Assembly (NCBI RefSeq): GCF_000263855.1
Contig: NZ_AJWX01000011.1
Span: 1 to 64,000 of the forward strand
Length of the DNA: 64,000 bases
Direction of reading: 5' to 3'
DNA from: Pseudomonas sp. M47T1
Lineage (GTDB): Bacteria > Pseudomonadota > Gammaproteobacteria > Pseudomonadales > Pseudomonadaceae
Positions 27,594 to 36,671 of this stretch are shown one piece after another. The notes beneath the pieces were generated by a model. That model had not been told where the DNA came from. It searched no databases and worked only from the letters and a program-made list of their open reading frames with translations. A program made the translations under genes and the position numbers. Numbering within the stretch: the first letter of the stretch is position 1; the number at the start of each line of letters is the position of its first letter.

Positions 27594-29135
27594 ATGCCGT
27601 TCTTTTCCACTACCCCGCGCCCTGCTCGCCCCCTGCGCCTGATTGCCCCCTGGCTGGCCGCGGCGTTGCCGTTGCTGGCAGGCCTGGGCATTCTGTATTG
27701 GCAGGCCGAACGCGACCTGGCCGCCAGCGCCCACGACACCGCCGAACAAGCCCTGGCGCAGTTCGAGCTGATGCTGGACAACGTCGCCGACTCCGCCAAC
27801 GCGTTGCTGCCACTGGCCGGCCAGCCCTGCGCCGACGCCACCCTGGCGCTGCGCGAGCAGGTCACGCGGCGGCCGTTCGTGCGCTCCACCAACCTGGCGC
27901 TGGACGATCACCTGTATTGCAGCTCGCTGTTCGGCGAATTCAGCGAACCCATCAACCCGGGCGACTACGTGGGTGGCCACTTGTGGCTGATGGACGGCAA
28001 CCCGGTCACGCCCGGCCAGGCCCTACTGGTGTACCGCGCCTTCAATGACGAGCAGACCGCCCTGGCCACCCTGGACGGTTACCACCTGGCCAACGCGCTG
28101 CGCATGATCGGCCGCGAGCAATCGGTGCTGCTCAAGGTGGGCGACAACTGGCTGTCTCCCGATGGCCTGGTGCACGACGACACGCTGCCGACCTTCGGCG
28201 TGGCGCCCACGCAATTGGCCTCCCAGCGCTACCCCCTGAGCGTCAGCACCGGTTACCCGGCCGGCGAGACTTGGCGCTGGATAGCCTCGCAATACGCCCC
28301 GCTGCTGGGCCTGCTGGTGCTGCTGGCCGTGGCAGCCGGCACGCTGTGCCACTGGCTGCTCAAACGCGCGCAGTCGCCACGGGCAGAACTGGCGCGGGCC
28401 TTGGAGGCCAACGAGTTCATTCCCTATTACCAGCCGGTGGTGCGCAGCCTTACCGGGCGCTGGTCGGGGGCCGAAGTGCTGATGCGCTGGCAGCACCCGC
28501 GCGAAGGCCTGGTGCGCCCAGACCTGTTCATCCCCTTCGCCGAGCACTCGGGGCAGATCGTGGCCATGACCCGCCACCTGATGCATCAGGTGGCCGAGGA
28601 CCTGCGCCCCCACGCCGAACACTTCGACGATGACTTTCACCTGGGCATCAACATCACCGCCGAGCACTGCCAGGACCTGGCCCTGCTGGACGACTGCCGC
28701 GACTTCCTGCAAGGCTTCCCGCCGGGGCGGGTCACCCTGGTGCTGGAACTGACCGAACGCGAGCTGATTCGCCCCACGCCCGTTACCCATCAACTGTTCG
28801 CCGCCCTGCACAACCTGGGGGTGATGATTGCCATCGATGACTTCGGCACCGGCCATTCCAGCCTGGCGTACCTGCGCGAGTTCAAGGTGGACTACCTGAA
28901 AATTGACCAGAGTTTCGTGGCCACCATCGGCAAGGATGCATTGTCAGGGCATATCGTCGACAGCATCATCGAGCTCTCAGGCAAGCTGGGCCTGGGCATC
29001 GTCGCCGAGGGTGTGGAAGAGCCTGTGCAGCGCGACTACCTGACCGAACGCCGGGTGGAATTCCTGCAGGGCTACCTGTTCGGCAAGCCGCTGCCCCTCG
29101 ACGAGTTTATCGACGCCCTGCGTGCCACCTCCTGA
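27594..29135 (+). CDS. CSS-motif EAL-domain cyclic-di-GMP phosphodiesterase
   Basis: 513-residue inner-membrane protein. TM1 is about residues 15-33 and TM2 about 235-258. Between them is a periplasmic CSS-motif sensor domain with a cysteine in GQPCADATL and the YCSSLFGEF motif, which in this family controls activity through a disulfide. The cytoplasmic EAL domain (about 270-505) carries SGAEVLMRW (EVL for EAL), NITAEH, LELTERE, IDDFGTGHSS, YLKIDQSF, EGVEE and QGYLFGKPL. All metal and catalytic residues look present, so it should hydrolyse c-di-GMP. It probably adjusts biofilm or motility in response to envelope redox state. Confidence 0.93.
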   Translation: MPFFSTTPRPARPLRLIAPWLAAALPLLAGLGILYWQAERDLAASAHDTAEQALAQFELMLDNVADSANALLPLAGQPCADATLALREQVTRRPFVRSTNLALDDHLYCSSLFGEFSEPINPGDYVGGHLWLMDGNPVTPGQALLVYRAFNDEQTALATLDGYHLANALRMIGREQSVLLKVGDNWLSPDGLVHDDTLPTFGVAPTQLASQRYPLSVSTGYPAGETWRWIASQYAPLLGLLVLLAVAAGTLCHWLLKRAQSPRAELARALEANEFIPYYQPVVRSLTGRWSGAEVLMRWQHPREGLVRPDLFIPFAEHSGQIVAMTRHLMHQVAEDLRPHAEHFDDDFHLGINITAEHCQDLALLDDCRDFLQGFPPGRVTLVLELTERELIRPTPVTHQLFAALHNLGVMIAIDDFGTGHSSLAYLREFKVDYLKIDQSFVATIGKDALSGHIVDSIIELSGKLGLGIVAEGVEEPVQRDYLTERRVEFLQGYLFGKPLPLDEFIDALRATS

Positions 29136-29281
29136 CCGGCCGCAGGGATGACTCCCACAATTTTCGCACCGCTATGCGCCACCTGGTGCCGCTGCGCCCT
29201 GTTTTGGTGACACACCGCGCCCCACAATGCGACAATCGGCCCCTGACTCCCCCCGATTCAACCCGCGCTTCAGAGGCTATC

Positions 29282-30169
29282 TTGTCCAAAGGCATCATCT
29301 CGTCTGTCACGGCGTCCAGTCTGTTCGCCGTGATGTACTTCTATACCTCGCTGCTGACCCCGCTCACCGGTGAAGAAATCTTCGGCTGGCGCATTCTGCT
29401 GACCGTGCCCTGCGTCACCCTGTTCCTGTTGATCACCCGTGATTTCAAACTGGCCGTGGGCGTACTCAAGCGCATGCGCGAGCAGCCCATCCTCCTGCTG
29501 GGCAGCATCGGTACCGCGTCGCTGTTGGGCGTGCAGCTATGGTTGTTCCTGTGGGCGCCCCTGCATGGGCGCAGCCTGCCGGTGTCACTGGGCTATTTCC
29601 TGCTGCCGCTGACCATGGTGCTGACTGGCCGGCTGGTGTACGGCGAGCGGCTGTCGTACCTGCAGAAAGTGGCCGTGGGCTTTGCCCTGTGCGGCGTGGG
29701 CCATGAGCTATGGGTGCACGGCAGTTTCGCCTGGGAAACCCTGGTGGTTGCCGCCGGCTACCCGGCGTACTTCGTGCTGCGGCGCACATGCAAGAACGAC
29801 CACCTGGGCGGCCTGTGGACCGACATGTGCCTGATGATGATCCCAGCCACCTGGTTCGTCACCACCGGGCCCCTGTCTGCCGCGGACATGCTGCAACACC
29901 CCGCCCTGTACGGCCTGATCCCGGTGCTGGGCATGATCAGCGCCCTGGCGCTGGTGACCTACGTGATGGCCAGCCGTTTGCTGCCGTTCAGCCTGTTCGG
30001 GCTGCTCAGCTACGTGGAGCCGGTGCTGTTGGTAGGCGTGGCGCTACTGCTGGGCGAAAGCATCGCACGCGACCAGTGGTGGACCTACATCCCCATCTGG
30101 CTGGCCGTGGTGGTGCTGATCATCGAAGGTTTCAAGCACCTGGTGCGAGCACGCCGGCGCAGCGTCTGA
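29282..30169 (+). CDS. rarD: RarD-like EamA permease
   Basis: 295-residue inner-membrane protein of the drug/metabolite transporter superfamily, with about ten hydrophobic helices. I use the TTG at 29282, which gives the characteristic RarD start (M)SKGIISSVTASSLFAVMYFYTS with AGAGG upstream; the longer frame from 29174 has no homology. LTGEEIFGWRILLTVPC and LSYVEPVLLVGVALLLGE are typical of the family. The substrate is unknown. Its stop lies one base from the convergent AEC transporter stop. Confidence 0.9.
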   Translation: MSKGIISSVTASSLFAVMYFYTSLLTPLTGEEIFGWRILLTVPCVTLFLLITRDFKLAVGVLKRMREQPILLLGSIGTASLLGVQLWLFLWAPLHGRSLPVSLGYFLLPLTMVLTGRLVYGERLSYLQKVAVGFALCGVGHELWVHGSFAWETLVVAAGYPAYFVLRRTCKNDHLGGLWTDMCLMMIPATWFVTTGPLSAADMLQHPALYGLIPVLGMISALALVTYVMASRLLPFSLFGLLSYVEPVLLVGVALLLGESIARDQWWTYIPIWLAVVVLIIEGFKHLVRARRRSV

Positions 30170-30170
30170 T

Positions 30171-31103
30171 TCACAGGTGGTCCACCATCAGTACCACGCT
30201 GATGGTGAAGAACGACGCCAGGGTGGTCAGCACCAGCGCCGCCGCGCAGCGCCCCTCCAGGCCGAAACGCTGGCCCAGGAGGGGGTAGACGCTCATCATC
30301 GGCGCACTGGCAATCACCACGCCGGCCAGCATCATCGGCGCCGGCACATCGCTCAGCACCCAGAACCCCAGGGCCAGCAGCAACGGGTGCACCAGCAGCT
30401 TGCCCGCGCCAATCAGCCCCAGTTCGTTGAGCTGCCCGCGCACCGGCGTGCCGTACAGCACGCCACCAATCACGAACAGGGCGGCCGGTGCCGAGGCCTG
30501 GGCCAGCATTTCGATGACCTTCAACGGTGCTACCGGAATCTGCACGCCGGCCAGTGACAGCCCACCACCGATGATGATCGACACGATCAGCGGGTTGCGC
30601 GCCAGGCGCTTGAGGGTTTCCACCACCACGCGCACCGCCGAACCGCCTTGCTGTTCACCTGCCTCGGCCAGCGCCAGGGCGAGCGGGATCATCACCAGGT
30701 TCTCGATGATCATGCCCAGCGCCAGCGCCACCACCGCCGGCGGCCCGGCGACCATGGCGGCGATGGGGTAACCGATGAAACCGCTGTTGGACACCGACAT
30801 GCCCATGCCGGCGATGGCGCTGTTGGCCACGCTGGCCTGGCGCACCCGGCGAAACACCGTGAAGCCCACGGCGAAGCTGCCCAGCGAAGCCAGCCCGTAG
30901 GCCAGCAGGTAGTGGAAATTGAATATCTCGCTGATGGGCCGCTGCGCCAGCGCCTTGATCACCAGGGCCGGCAGGCAGAACATGATGACGAAGGTGCCCA
31001 CGCCACGCATCTGCTCGCGGCTCAGCAGCTTCAGGGCAGACGCCAGGTAGCCCAGGGCGATGATGATGAAGATGGGCGCGGTGATGCCAAGCACGTCGAG
31101 CAA
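30171..31103 (-). CDS. AEC-family transporter
   Basis: 310-residue inner-membrane permease of the auxin-efflux-carrier family (often annotated malonate or organic-anion transporters), with about ten hydrophobic segments. It starts with TTG at 31103 and has GGAAG six bases upstream. Landmarks: IFIIIALGYLASALKLLSREQ, SNSGFIGYPIAAMVAGPPAV, IIGGGLSLAGVQIP and VIASAPMMSVYPLLGQRFG. It exports or imports an unknown organic acid. The gap upstream holds the most perfect palindrome of the window. Confidence 0.9.
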   Translation of the reverse strand: MLDVLGITAPIFIIIALGYLASALKLLSREQMRGVGTFVIMFCLPALVIKALAQRPISEIFNFHYLLAYGLASLGSFAVGFTVFRRVRQASVANSAIAGMGMSVSNSGFIGYPIAAMVAGPPAVVALALGMIIENLVMIPLALALAEAGEQQGGSAVRVVVETLKRLARNPLIVSIIIGGGLSLAGVQIPVAPLKVIEMLAQASAPAALFVIGGVLYGTPVRGQLNELGLIGAGKLLVHPLLLALGFWVLSDVPAPMMLAGVVIASAPMMSVYPLLGQRFGLEGRCAAALVLTTLASFFTISVVLMVDHL

Positions 31104-31174
31104 AAGATTGCTTCCTTATGATGAATGGCATTGACCGCGGCCGCTGCTACAGGATCTTTGTAGCCGTAATTGCC

Positions 31175-31267
31175 TGTGTGGGAGCGGGTTCTACCCGCGA
31201 AAAGCACACCGCGCAGTACCTGAAATACCGCAGCGCCTTCTTCGCGGGTAGAACCCGCTCCCACACA
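31175..31267. repeat. Mosaic extragenic palindrome with perfect 27-bp arms
   Basis: Left arm 31175-31201 (TGTGTGGGAGCGGGTTCTAC then CCGCGAA) and right arm 31241-31267 are exact inverse complements over 27 bp, around a 39-bp core (CACCGCGCAGTACCTG ... ATACCGCAGCG). The core resembles, inverted, that of the element at 20522-20608. It lies between the 5' end of the AEC gene and the 3' end of the Gfo/Idh gene. Confidence 0.8.
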
Positions 31268-31312
31268 CGCTCTGTAGCAGCTGGCGAAGGTTGCTTCAGG
31301 GGCGCCACGTAA

Positions 31313-32365
31313 TCACTCCAACGGCACATTGACCAGCTCATGGCTACGACACGCCTGGGCAATCGCCTCCACCACGCGTAGATTCTGCAACCCATCCAGC
31401 ACGCTCACCAGCGGCTGCGCCTGACCACGAATCACCTGGCAGAAGTGCGCCAACTGGCGGGCCAGCGGGTCGTCGCGGTCCTGGGGCAGTTGCTCGCAGA
31501 TAAACGGCTTCCACCACGAACGGTCCTCGGCTGCGCCGAAGCGCTTGAGGCGCATGGTAGGCACCGACAACTGGCCAAAAGTGCCGGTGATCACGTAGCA
31601 ATCTTCGTCATCGTAGTGGCTGTAGGTGGCGTTCTCCTGGCTGGTCTGCTCCCAACTTCGGGAGCTGGCGGCCGCGTCCGACAACAGGAAATTGCCCAAT
31701 GCGCCACTGGCGAATCGCAGGGTAATGGCCACGGTGTCTTCCACCTCGAAACCGCGGGTGGCATGGGACGCCATGGCTTGCACGGCGACAATCTCGCCGC
31801 ACAGCGAGCGCAGGTTGCCGATCTCGTGGATCAGGTTCAGCAGGATCGGCCCGCCGCCCACCTGGGTGCGCCACGGGCCTGCGGCAAAGTACTCGTCCGG
31901 TTTGTAGAACAGCGCGGTGCCCATCACCGCCACCAGGTTACCCAGCAGGCCATCGGCGATGACGGCGCGCGCCTGGGCCAGGATAGGGCTATGGGCGCGG
32001 TGATGGCCCACCAGCAGCGGCGTGTCGCACGCCAGGCTGGCGGCGAGTAGGCGCTCGCCTTCGGGCAACGCGTGCGCCAGCGGCTTTTCCACCAGCGCCG
32101 GTACCCGTGCTTCCAGGCAGGCCAGCGCCTGGGGCACATGCAGGGCATTGGGGGTGGCCAGGATGACGCCATCGGGGCGACGTTCGGCGAACAGCGCCTC
32201 CAGCGTGGTGAACAACGGCACTTCAAGCAGGGCCGCCAGTTCAGCCGCCGCAGGCGAGGGGTCGACAATGGCGGCCAGCTGGCATTCGAGGCTGGCGCGG
32301 ATCTGCTCGATATGAACACGGCCAATGGCACCGGCGCCCGCCACGGCAATACGAAGAAGGGACAT
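31313..32365 (-). CDS. Gfo/Idh/MocA-family oxidoreductase
   Basis: 350 residues. The N-terminal Rossmann domain has RIAVAGAGAIGRVHIEQIRA, and the NAD-linked lysine motif is VEKPLAH near residue 95. The C-terminal alpha/beta dehydrogenase domain includes the likely catalytic pair in NLIHEIGNLRSLCG. The family oxidises or reduces sugars and inositols, or similar keto acids; the substrate here is unknown. It is divergent from the LysR gene at 32439 with a 73-bp shared promoter region, so that LysR protein is its likely regulator. Confidence 0.9.
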   Translation of the reverse strand: MSLLRIAVAGAGAIGRVHIEQIRASLECQLAAIVDPSPAAAELAALLEVPLFTTLEALFAERRPDGVILATPNALHVPQALACLEARVPALVEKPLAHALPEGERLLAASLACDTPLLVGHHRAHSPILAQARAVIADGLLGNLVAVMGTALFYKPDEYFAAGPWRTQVGGGPILLNLIHEIGNLRSLCGEIVAVQAMASHATRGFEVEDTVAITLRFASGALGNFLLSDAAASSRSWEQTSQENATYSHYDDEDCYVITGTFGQLSVPTMRLKRFGAAEDRSWWKPFICEQLPQDRDDPLARQLAHFCQVIRGQAQPLVSVLDGLQNLRVVEAIAQACRSHELVNVPLE

Positions 32366-32438
32366 AAGGCTCTCTGATTGTTATGGGTGAGCAATGGCCA
32401 TAGCTTAATCAAGTGCGATCAGGACATAATCTGCCATT

Positions 32439-33383
32439 ATGAAGATTCAGAATGCGCAATTAGCGAATAATGAGCCGTTCCTGCGTGACCTGCAGTTGTT
32501 TTGCAGCGTGGCCCGCCACGCCAGTTTTGTCACGGCGGCTCAGGAAAGCGGCATTTCCCCGGCCCACCTGAGCAAGCGCATCGCCTTGCTGGAGGCCTCG
32601 CTGGGGGTCAAGCTGTTCCAGCGCACCACCCGCCGGGTGAACATCACCGCCGACGGCGAGACAGCCTTTACCTGGGCGCAGACCTTGCTGGGCAACGTCG
32701 ACGACATGCTGCAGGCGCTGTCCGGGGTGCGCAACGAGCCGCGCGGCGCCCTGCGCATCAGCACCAGCCTGCGCCTGGGCCGCGAGTACATCGCGCCGGT
32801 AATGGCACGCCTGCGCCAGCGCTACCCGGCCCTGGAGGTCTGGCTGGAACTGCTGGACCGACGCGCCGACCTGATCGCGGAAAACTTCGACATCGACATC
32901 CGCGTGGGCGAAGTGCTGGAACAGCACCTGATTGCCCACCGCATCACCAGCAGTTACCGCATTCTGTGCGCCGCACCCACCTATATTGAACGCATGGGCA
33001 CCCCGCGCAGCCTGGCCGAACTGGCCCAGCACGACTGCCTGCTGTTCCGCGAGCGCGACCAGCGCTTCGGCTTGTGGCGCCTGCACGGCAACGGCGGCGA
33101 GCAAAGCGTGAAAGTCACCGGCCCCATGGCCTCCAACCACAGCGACGTGGTGCGCCAGTGGGCCCATGAGGGCTACGGCATCATCATGGCCTCGGTATGG
33201 GACGTGGCCGCCAGCCTCAAGGCGGGCGAGCTGGTGCGCGTGCTGCCCGGCTACCGCCAGCCGGCGGACGTGTGGGCGGTGACCACGGCCAGGGGCGGCG
33301 AGTCGGAGAAGATCCGCGTGTGCATCGAATTCCTGCGCCAGGCCCTGACCGAAGGGCCGCAGGCGCTGATAACGCAGTTGTAG
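32439..33383 (+). CDS. LysR-family transcriptional regulator
   Basis: 314 residues. The helix-turn-helix FCSVARHASFVTAAQESGISPAHLSKRIALLEASLGVKLF is followed by the CrgA/DsdA-like effector domain (NEPRGALRISTSLRLGREYIAPVMARL, DIDIRVGEVLEQHLIAHRI). Divergent to the Gfo/Idh oxidoreductase gene, which it probably controls through the AT-rich 32366-32438 gap. Confidence 0.9.
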   Translation: MKIQNAQLANNEPFLRDLQLFCSVARHASFVTAAQESGISPAHLSKRIALLEASLGVKLFQRTTRRVNITADGETAFTWAQTLLGNVDDMLQALSGVRNEPRGALRISTSLRLGREYIAPVMARLRQRYPALEVWLELLDRRADLIAENFDIDIRVGEVLEQHLIAHRITSSYRILCAAPTYIERMGTPRSLAELAQHDCLLFRERDQRFGLWRLHGNGGEQSVKVTGPMASNHSDVVRQWAHEGYGIIMASVWDVAASLKAGELVRVLPGYRQPADVWAVTTARGGESEKIRVCIEFLRQALTEGPQALITQL

Positions 33384-33706
33384 CCTGCCCCCCGCTGTCG
33401 ATCTGTAGCCTGGCAGCACGGCCACAGCTGATCGACGCCGTTTCGGCGCGGATTGAAAGGCGAATGGCCAACCTGGGATGTATCCACTTCCTGACCTTCG
33501 ACTCAATTCTGGTACGAAGGTACAACAATTGGCACACTTCTTTCTAAAGGAAACCGACAGCGATGTCAGGATCCCCTTTTCATTGGATCCGCCGGTGCAC
33601 ACAATGCACCATTTGCAAACAACGGGCAGTTACCCTGTCCATTACCAGTGCAGAAGTTGCGTCAAAAGCGATGACTTCTCCAGCAGTAGAACAGGAAGTC
33701 GAATAC
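33384..33706. promoter_or_regulatory. Untranslated region upstream of tldD-like gene
   Basis: 323 bp with no gene I can support. The tldD frame is open back to an ATG at 33563 (AAGGAAA upstream), but those 48 codons are cysteine-rich and unlike any TldD start. TTGGCACACTTCTTTCT at 33529-33545 matches a sigma-54 promoter except that the -12 GC is TC. GGTAC-GAA-GGTAC at 33511-33523 is a short direct repeat. Confidence 0.35.
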
Positions 33707-35152
33707 ATGTTCGAAGTACCGTCCTCCCTCAAGGTGTTGCTGTCCCGCTTTAACCAGGCCCACCAAGGGGCCAGTCATTTTCACTCCCTGCGCTACGTCC
33801 AGCAGGACAGCCTGGGCCTTCGCGTGACCCGCAACATTGTCGACCCGCCCCGCCGCCACCGTAGCCGCGGGGTAATGCTGTGCGTGCGGGTCAATGGCAA
33901 TGAAGCCTTCGCCGCCACCAGCGACCTCACCGACAAGGGCCTGGAGCAGGCCTATGACCAGGCGCTGCTGCTGGCCCACGCCATGGGCCAGCGCGCGTTG
34001 CTGAGCCTGCCGGCGCTGCAAGGCCAGGCCGCCCACAGCCGCTACAGCTCGCCTGCCCTGGACCTGCCGTTGCCCGATGCCGGGCACTGGCTGCAGGTGC
34101 TGCGCGAAGAATCGGCCAAGGTGCCCCAACACGATCGTCTGGTGAACTGGTCGGCCGGCCTGAACATCACCGACAGCCAGCAATGGTACGTGGACAGCAC
34201 CGGCAGCGAGATCGCCAGCCACAAGCGGCTGTTCTTCCCGGAACTGGACGTGACCGCGTTCGACGGCCAGCAAAGCCAGCGCCGCACCTGGGCCATTGCC
34301 CGCCAGGGCGGCAGCGAACTGGTGCACCAGTCCGGCTTCATCGGCCAGATCACCCAGGTGGCCGACCAGGCCCTGCAACTGCTGGCCGCGCCCAACACCC
34401 CGGAAGGGCCGCGCGACCTGTTGCTGATGCCCGACCAGATGATTCTGCAGATCCACGAGTCCATCGGTCACCCGCTGGAGCTGGACCGTATTCTGGGCGA
34501 TGAGCGCAACTACGCCGGCACCAGTTTCGTCACCCAGGACATGTTCGGCAGTTACCAGTATGGCTCGCCCCTGCTCAACGTCAGCTTCGACCCCAGCGTG
34601 CCCGATGAACTGGCCAGCTACAGCCACGACGATGAAGGCCTGGCCGCCGGCAAGCACCTGCTGATCGAGGGCGGCATGCTCAAGCGCCCCCTGGGCGGCG
34701 CTTTGTCCCAGGCGCGCAGCGGCCTGGAGGGTGTGGCCAACAGCCGCGCCTGCGACTGGAACCGCCCGCCCATCGACCGCATGGCCAACCTCAACGTAGA
34801 GCCGGGCGACCAAAGCCTGGCGCAGATGATCGGCAACATCGAGCACGGTATCCTGATGGCCACCAACCGCTCCTGGTCCATCGACCAGGCCCGCAACAAG
34901 TTCCAGTTCGGCTGCGAGTGGGCGCAATTGATTGAAAACGGCGAGCTGGCCGGCGTGGTCAAGAACCCCAACTATCGCGGCATTTCCTCGCAGTTCTGGC
35001 GCAACCTGAGCGCCGTGGGCGACCGTTCCACCTTCCAGGTGATGGGCACCCCCAACTGCGGCAAGGGCGAACCCAACCAGGCGGTCACCGTGGGGCATGC
35101 CTCCCCGCCCTGTGTGTTCACGCAAATCGACTGCTTCGGGGGCCAAGCCTGA
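33707..35152 (+). CDS. TldD-like metalloprotease subunit (divergent paralogue)
   Basis: Catalytic subunit of a TldD/TldE-type heterodimeric zinc protease, which in E. coli cleaves unfolded or modified peptides such as microcin B17 and CcdA. 481 residues from the ATG at 33707 (AGGAAG eight bases upstream). The metal motif HESIGH is at residues 250-255, with the following acidic residue in PLELDR and the third-ligand cysteine at about 451 (GTPNCGKGEPN). SGLEGVANSRACDWNRPP and GISSQFWRNLSAVGD are also family-like. It overlaps the tldE-like gene by one base (TGATGA). It differs from housekeeping TldD in its N-terminus and sits beside a peptide-uptake locus, so I read it as a specialised second copy. 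Confidence 0.88.
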   Translation: MFEVPSSLKVLLSRFNQAHQGASHFHSLRYVQQDSLGLRVTRNIVDPPRRHRSRGVMLCVRVNGNEAFAATSDLTDKGLEQAYDQALLLAHAMGQRALLSLPALQGQAAHSRYSSPALDLPLPDAGHWLQVLREESAKVPQHDRLVNWSAGLNITDSQQWYVDSTGSEIASHKRLFFPELDVTAFDGQQSQRRTWAIARQGGSELVHQSGFIGQITQVADQALQLLAAPNTPEGPRDLLLMPDQMILQIHESIGHPLELDRILGDERNYAGTSFVTQDMFGSYQYGSPLLNVSFDPSVPDELASYSHDDEGLAAGKHLLIEGGMLKRPLGGALSQARSGLEGVANSRACDWNRPPIDRMANLNVEPGDQSLAQMIGNIEHGILMATNRSWSIDQARNKFQFGCEWAQLIENGELAGVVKNPNYRGISSQFWRNLSAVGDRSTFQVMGTPNCGKGEPNQAVTVGHASPPCVFTQIDCFGGQA

Positions 35153-36501
35153 TGAATACTTCGCACCTGAACCATGCCCTTTACCGCCGTTCCTTCGACC
35201 TGCTGGAACAATGGCTGCACACGCAACTGGCCACCGGCGAGCATTTCTCCCTGTGGTACAGCGCCGAGGAGTCGCAATTCATCCGTTTCAATCATGGCCA
35301 GGTTCGCCAGGCCAGCCAGGTGAAACAGATCGACGCCACCTTGCGGCTGATTTGCAACGAGCGCCACGCCAGCGAAACCCTGAACCTGACCGGCGACGTG
35401 GACACCGACCGCGCCCGCCTGGGCGAAGCCCTGGTGCAACTGCGCGCGCTGCTGGACGTGCTGCCCGCCGACCCCTACCTGCAACTGGACAACCAGGTGT
35501 TCGCCAGCGACCGCCTGCCCGACGGCAGCCTGCCCGGCGCCGATGAACTGATTGAGCAGGTGGGCGCCTTGAGCGCAGGCCTGGACATGGTCGGCATTTA
35601 CGCCGGCGGCCCGATGTACCGGGGTTTTGCCAGTTCCTGGGGCGGCCGCGGCTGGCACGTGGCAATCAGCGCCAGCCTGGATTTCAGCCTGTTCCACGCC
35701 AACGGCGAAGCGGTGAAAATCACCTACGCCGCCAGCGAGTGGGACGCCGATGAACTGGCCGCACAGTTCGCCCAGGGCCGCGAGCAACTGGCGCACCTGG
35801 GCAAGCCGCGCAAGACCCTGGCCCCCGGGCACTACCGGGCCTACCTGGCACCGGCTGCGGTGGAGGAAATCATCAGCATGCTGCAATGGGACGGCTTCTC
35901 CGCCCGCGCCCTGGCCACCCGCCACAGCCCGCTGCAAGCCCTGCAACTGAAAAGCGCGAGCCTGTCGCCACAGGTGTCGATCAGCGAAATGGCCTCCACT
36001 GGCCTTGAACCGCTGTTCAACAGTGAAGGCAGCCTGCGCCAAGACCAGGTGCTGATCGAAAACGGCCAACTGGCAGGCCAAATGGTCAGCTCGCGCTCGT
36101 CCCAAGAGTACGGGCTGGTGGCCAACGGCGCCGACACCTATGAAAAACCTTCGTCGCTGGTGATGGCCGCCGGGCAATTGCCCAGTGCCGACGTGCTGCA
36201 AGCCCTGGGCACCGGCCTGTACATCGGCAACCTGTGGTACCTGAACTATTCGGACGTAGGCTTGGCGCGCCTGACTGGCATGACCCGCTTCGCCAGTTTC
36301 TGGGTGGAAGAGGGGCAGATTATCGCGCCCATCGACACCATGCGCTTCGATGACAGCCTGTACGACCTGTTCGGTGACCACCTGGTGGCACTGACACGCG
36401 AGCAAAGCCTGCGCATCAGCACCAGCACCTACGCCCAGCGCGATGCGCAGACGCTGTTGCTGCCCGGTGCACTCATCGACCGTTTCACCCTCACGCTCTA
36501 G
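35152..36501 (+). CDS. TldE/PmbA-like protease subunit
   Basis: 449 residues of the PmbA/TldE half of the protease. It lacks the HExxxH motif and would hold the substrate chamber together with the upstream subunit. FSLWYSAEESQFIRFNHGQVRQASQ is the characteristic N-terminal strand pair; MVSSRSSQEYGLVANGAD and LTGMTRFASFWVEEGQIIAPIDTMRFDDSLYDLF mark the C-terminal half. It is translationally coupled to the TldD-like gene. An intrinsic terminator at 36672-36714 follows, so the pair is one transcription unit separate from tonB-yej. Confidence 0.88.
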   Translation: MNTSHLNHALYRRSFDLLEQWLHTQLATGEHFSLWYSAEESQFIRFNHGQVRQASQVKQIDATLRLICNERHASETLNLTGDVDTDRARLGEALVQLRALLDVLPADPYLQLDNQVFASDRLPDGSLPGADELIEQVGALSAGLDMVGIYAGGPMYRGFASSWGGRGWHVAISASLDFSLFHANGEAVKITYAASEWDADELAAQFAQGREQLAHLGKPRKTLAPGHYRAYLAPAAVEEIISMLQWDGFSARALATRHSPLQALQLKSASLSPQVSISEMASTGLEPLFNSEGSLRQDQVLIENGQLAGQMVSSRSSQEYGLVANGADTYEKPSSLVMAAGQLPSADVLQALGTGLYIGNLWYLNYSDVGLARLTGMTRFASFWVEEGQIIAPIDTMRFDDSLYDLFGDHLVALTREQSLRISTSTYAQRDAQTLLLPGALIDRFTLTL

Positions 36502-36504
36502 GCT

Positions 36505-36652
36505 CTGTATGGAATGCATCCCGGCTCGGCCATGCTGCGTTGAAAACAGGCTCGCAATGCTCATTGACAACCAGTCAAAGTCGAGCGCGACCCCGGCCGT
36601 TCCTGGCCTGTTTTCGCCTTGCCTGACCTTCGTTGGAATACATTTCATACAG
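36505..36652. repeat. Nested inverted repeat after the tldE-like gene
   Basis: Outer arms CTGTATGGAATGCAT (36505-36519) and ATACATTTCATACAG (36638-36652), with inner arms GAAAACAGG (36542-36550) and CCTGTTTTC (36607-36615) in the same order, enclose about 56 bp. It starts four bases after the tldE-like stop. It could be a foldback element or an RNA structure of the 3' untranslated region. Confidence 0.45.
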
Positions 36653-36671
36653 ACCCTGGACCTGGTTTCAC

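Noticed and set aside
33563..33706. Upstream start extending the TldD-like protein by 48 codons
   Set aside because: The extension (HWIRRCTQCTICKQRA...) is unlike TldD N-termini, while the ATG at 33707 has AGGAAG at good spacing and starts at the usual family position.
34972..36648. 558-codon minus-strand frame
   Set aside because: Antisense to the tldE-like gene, which has convincing homology and coupling; no family features in the antisense product.
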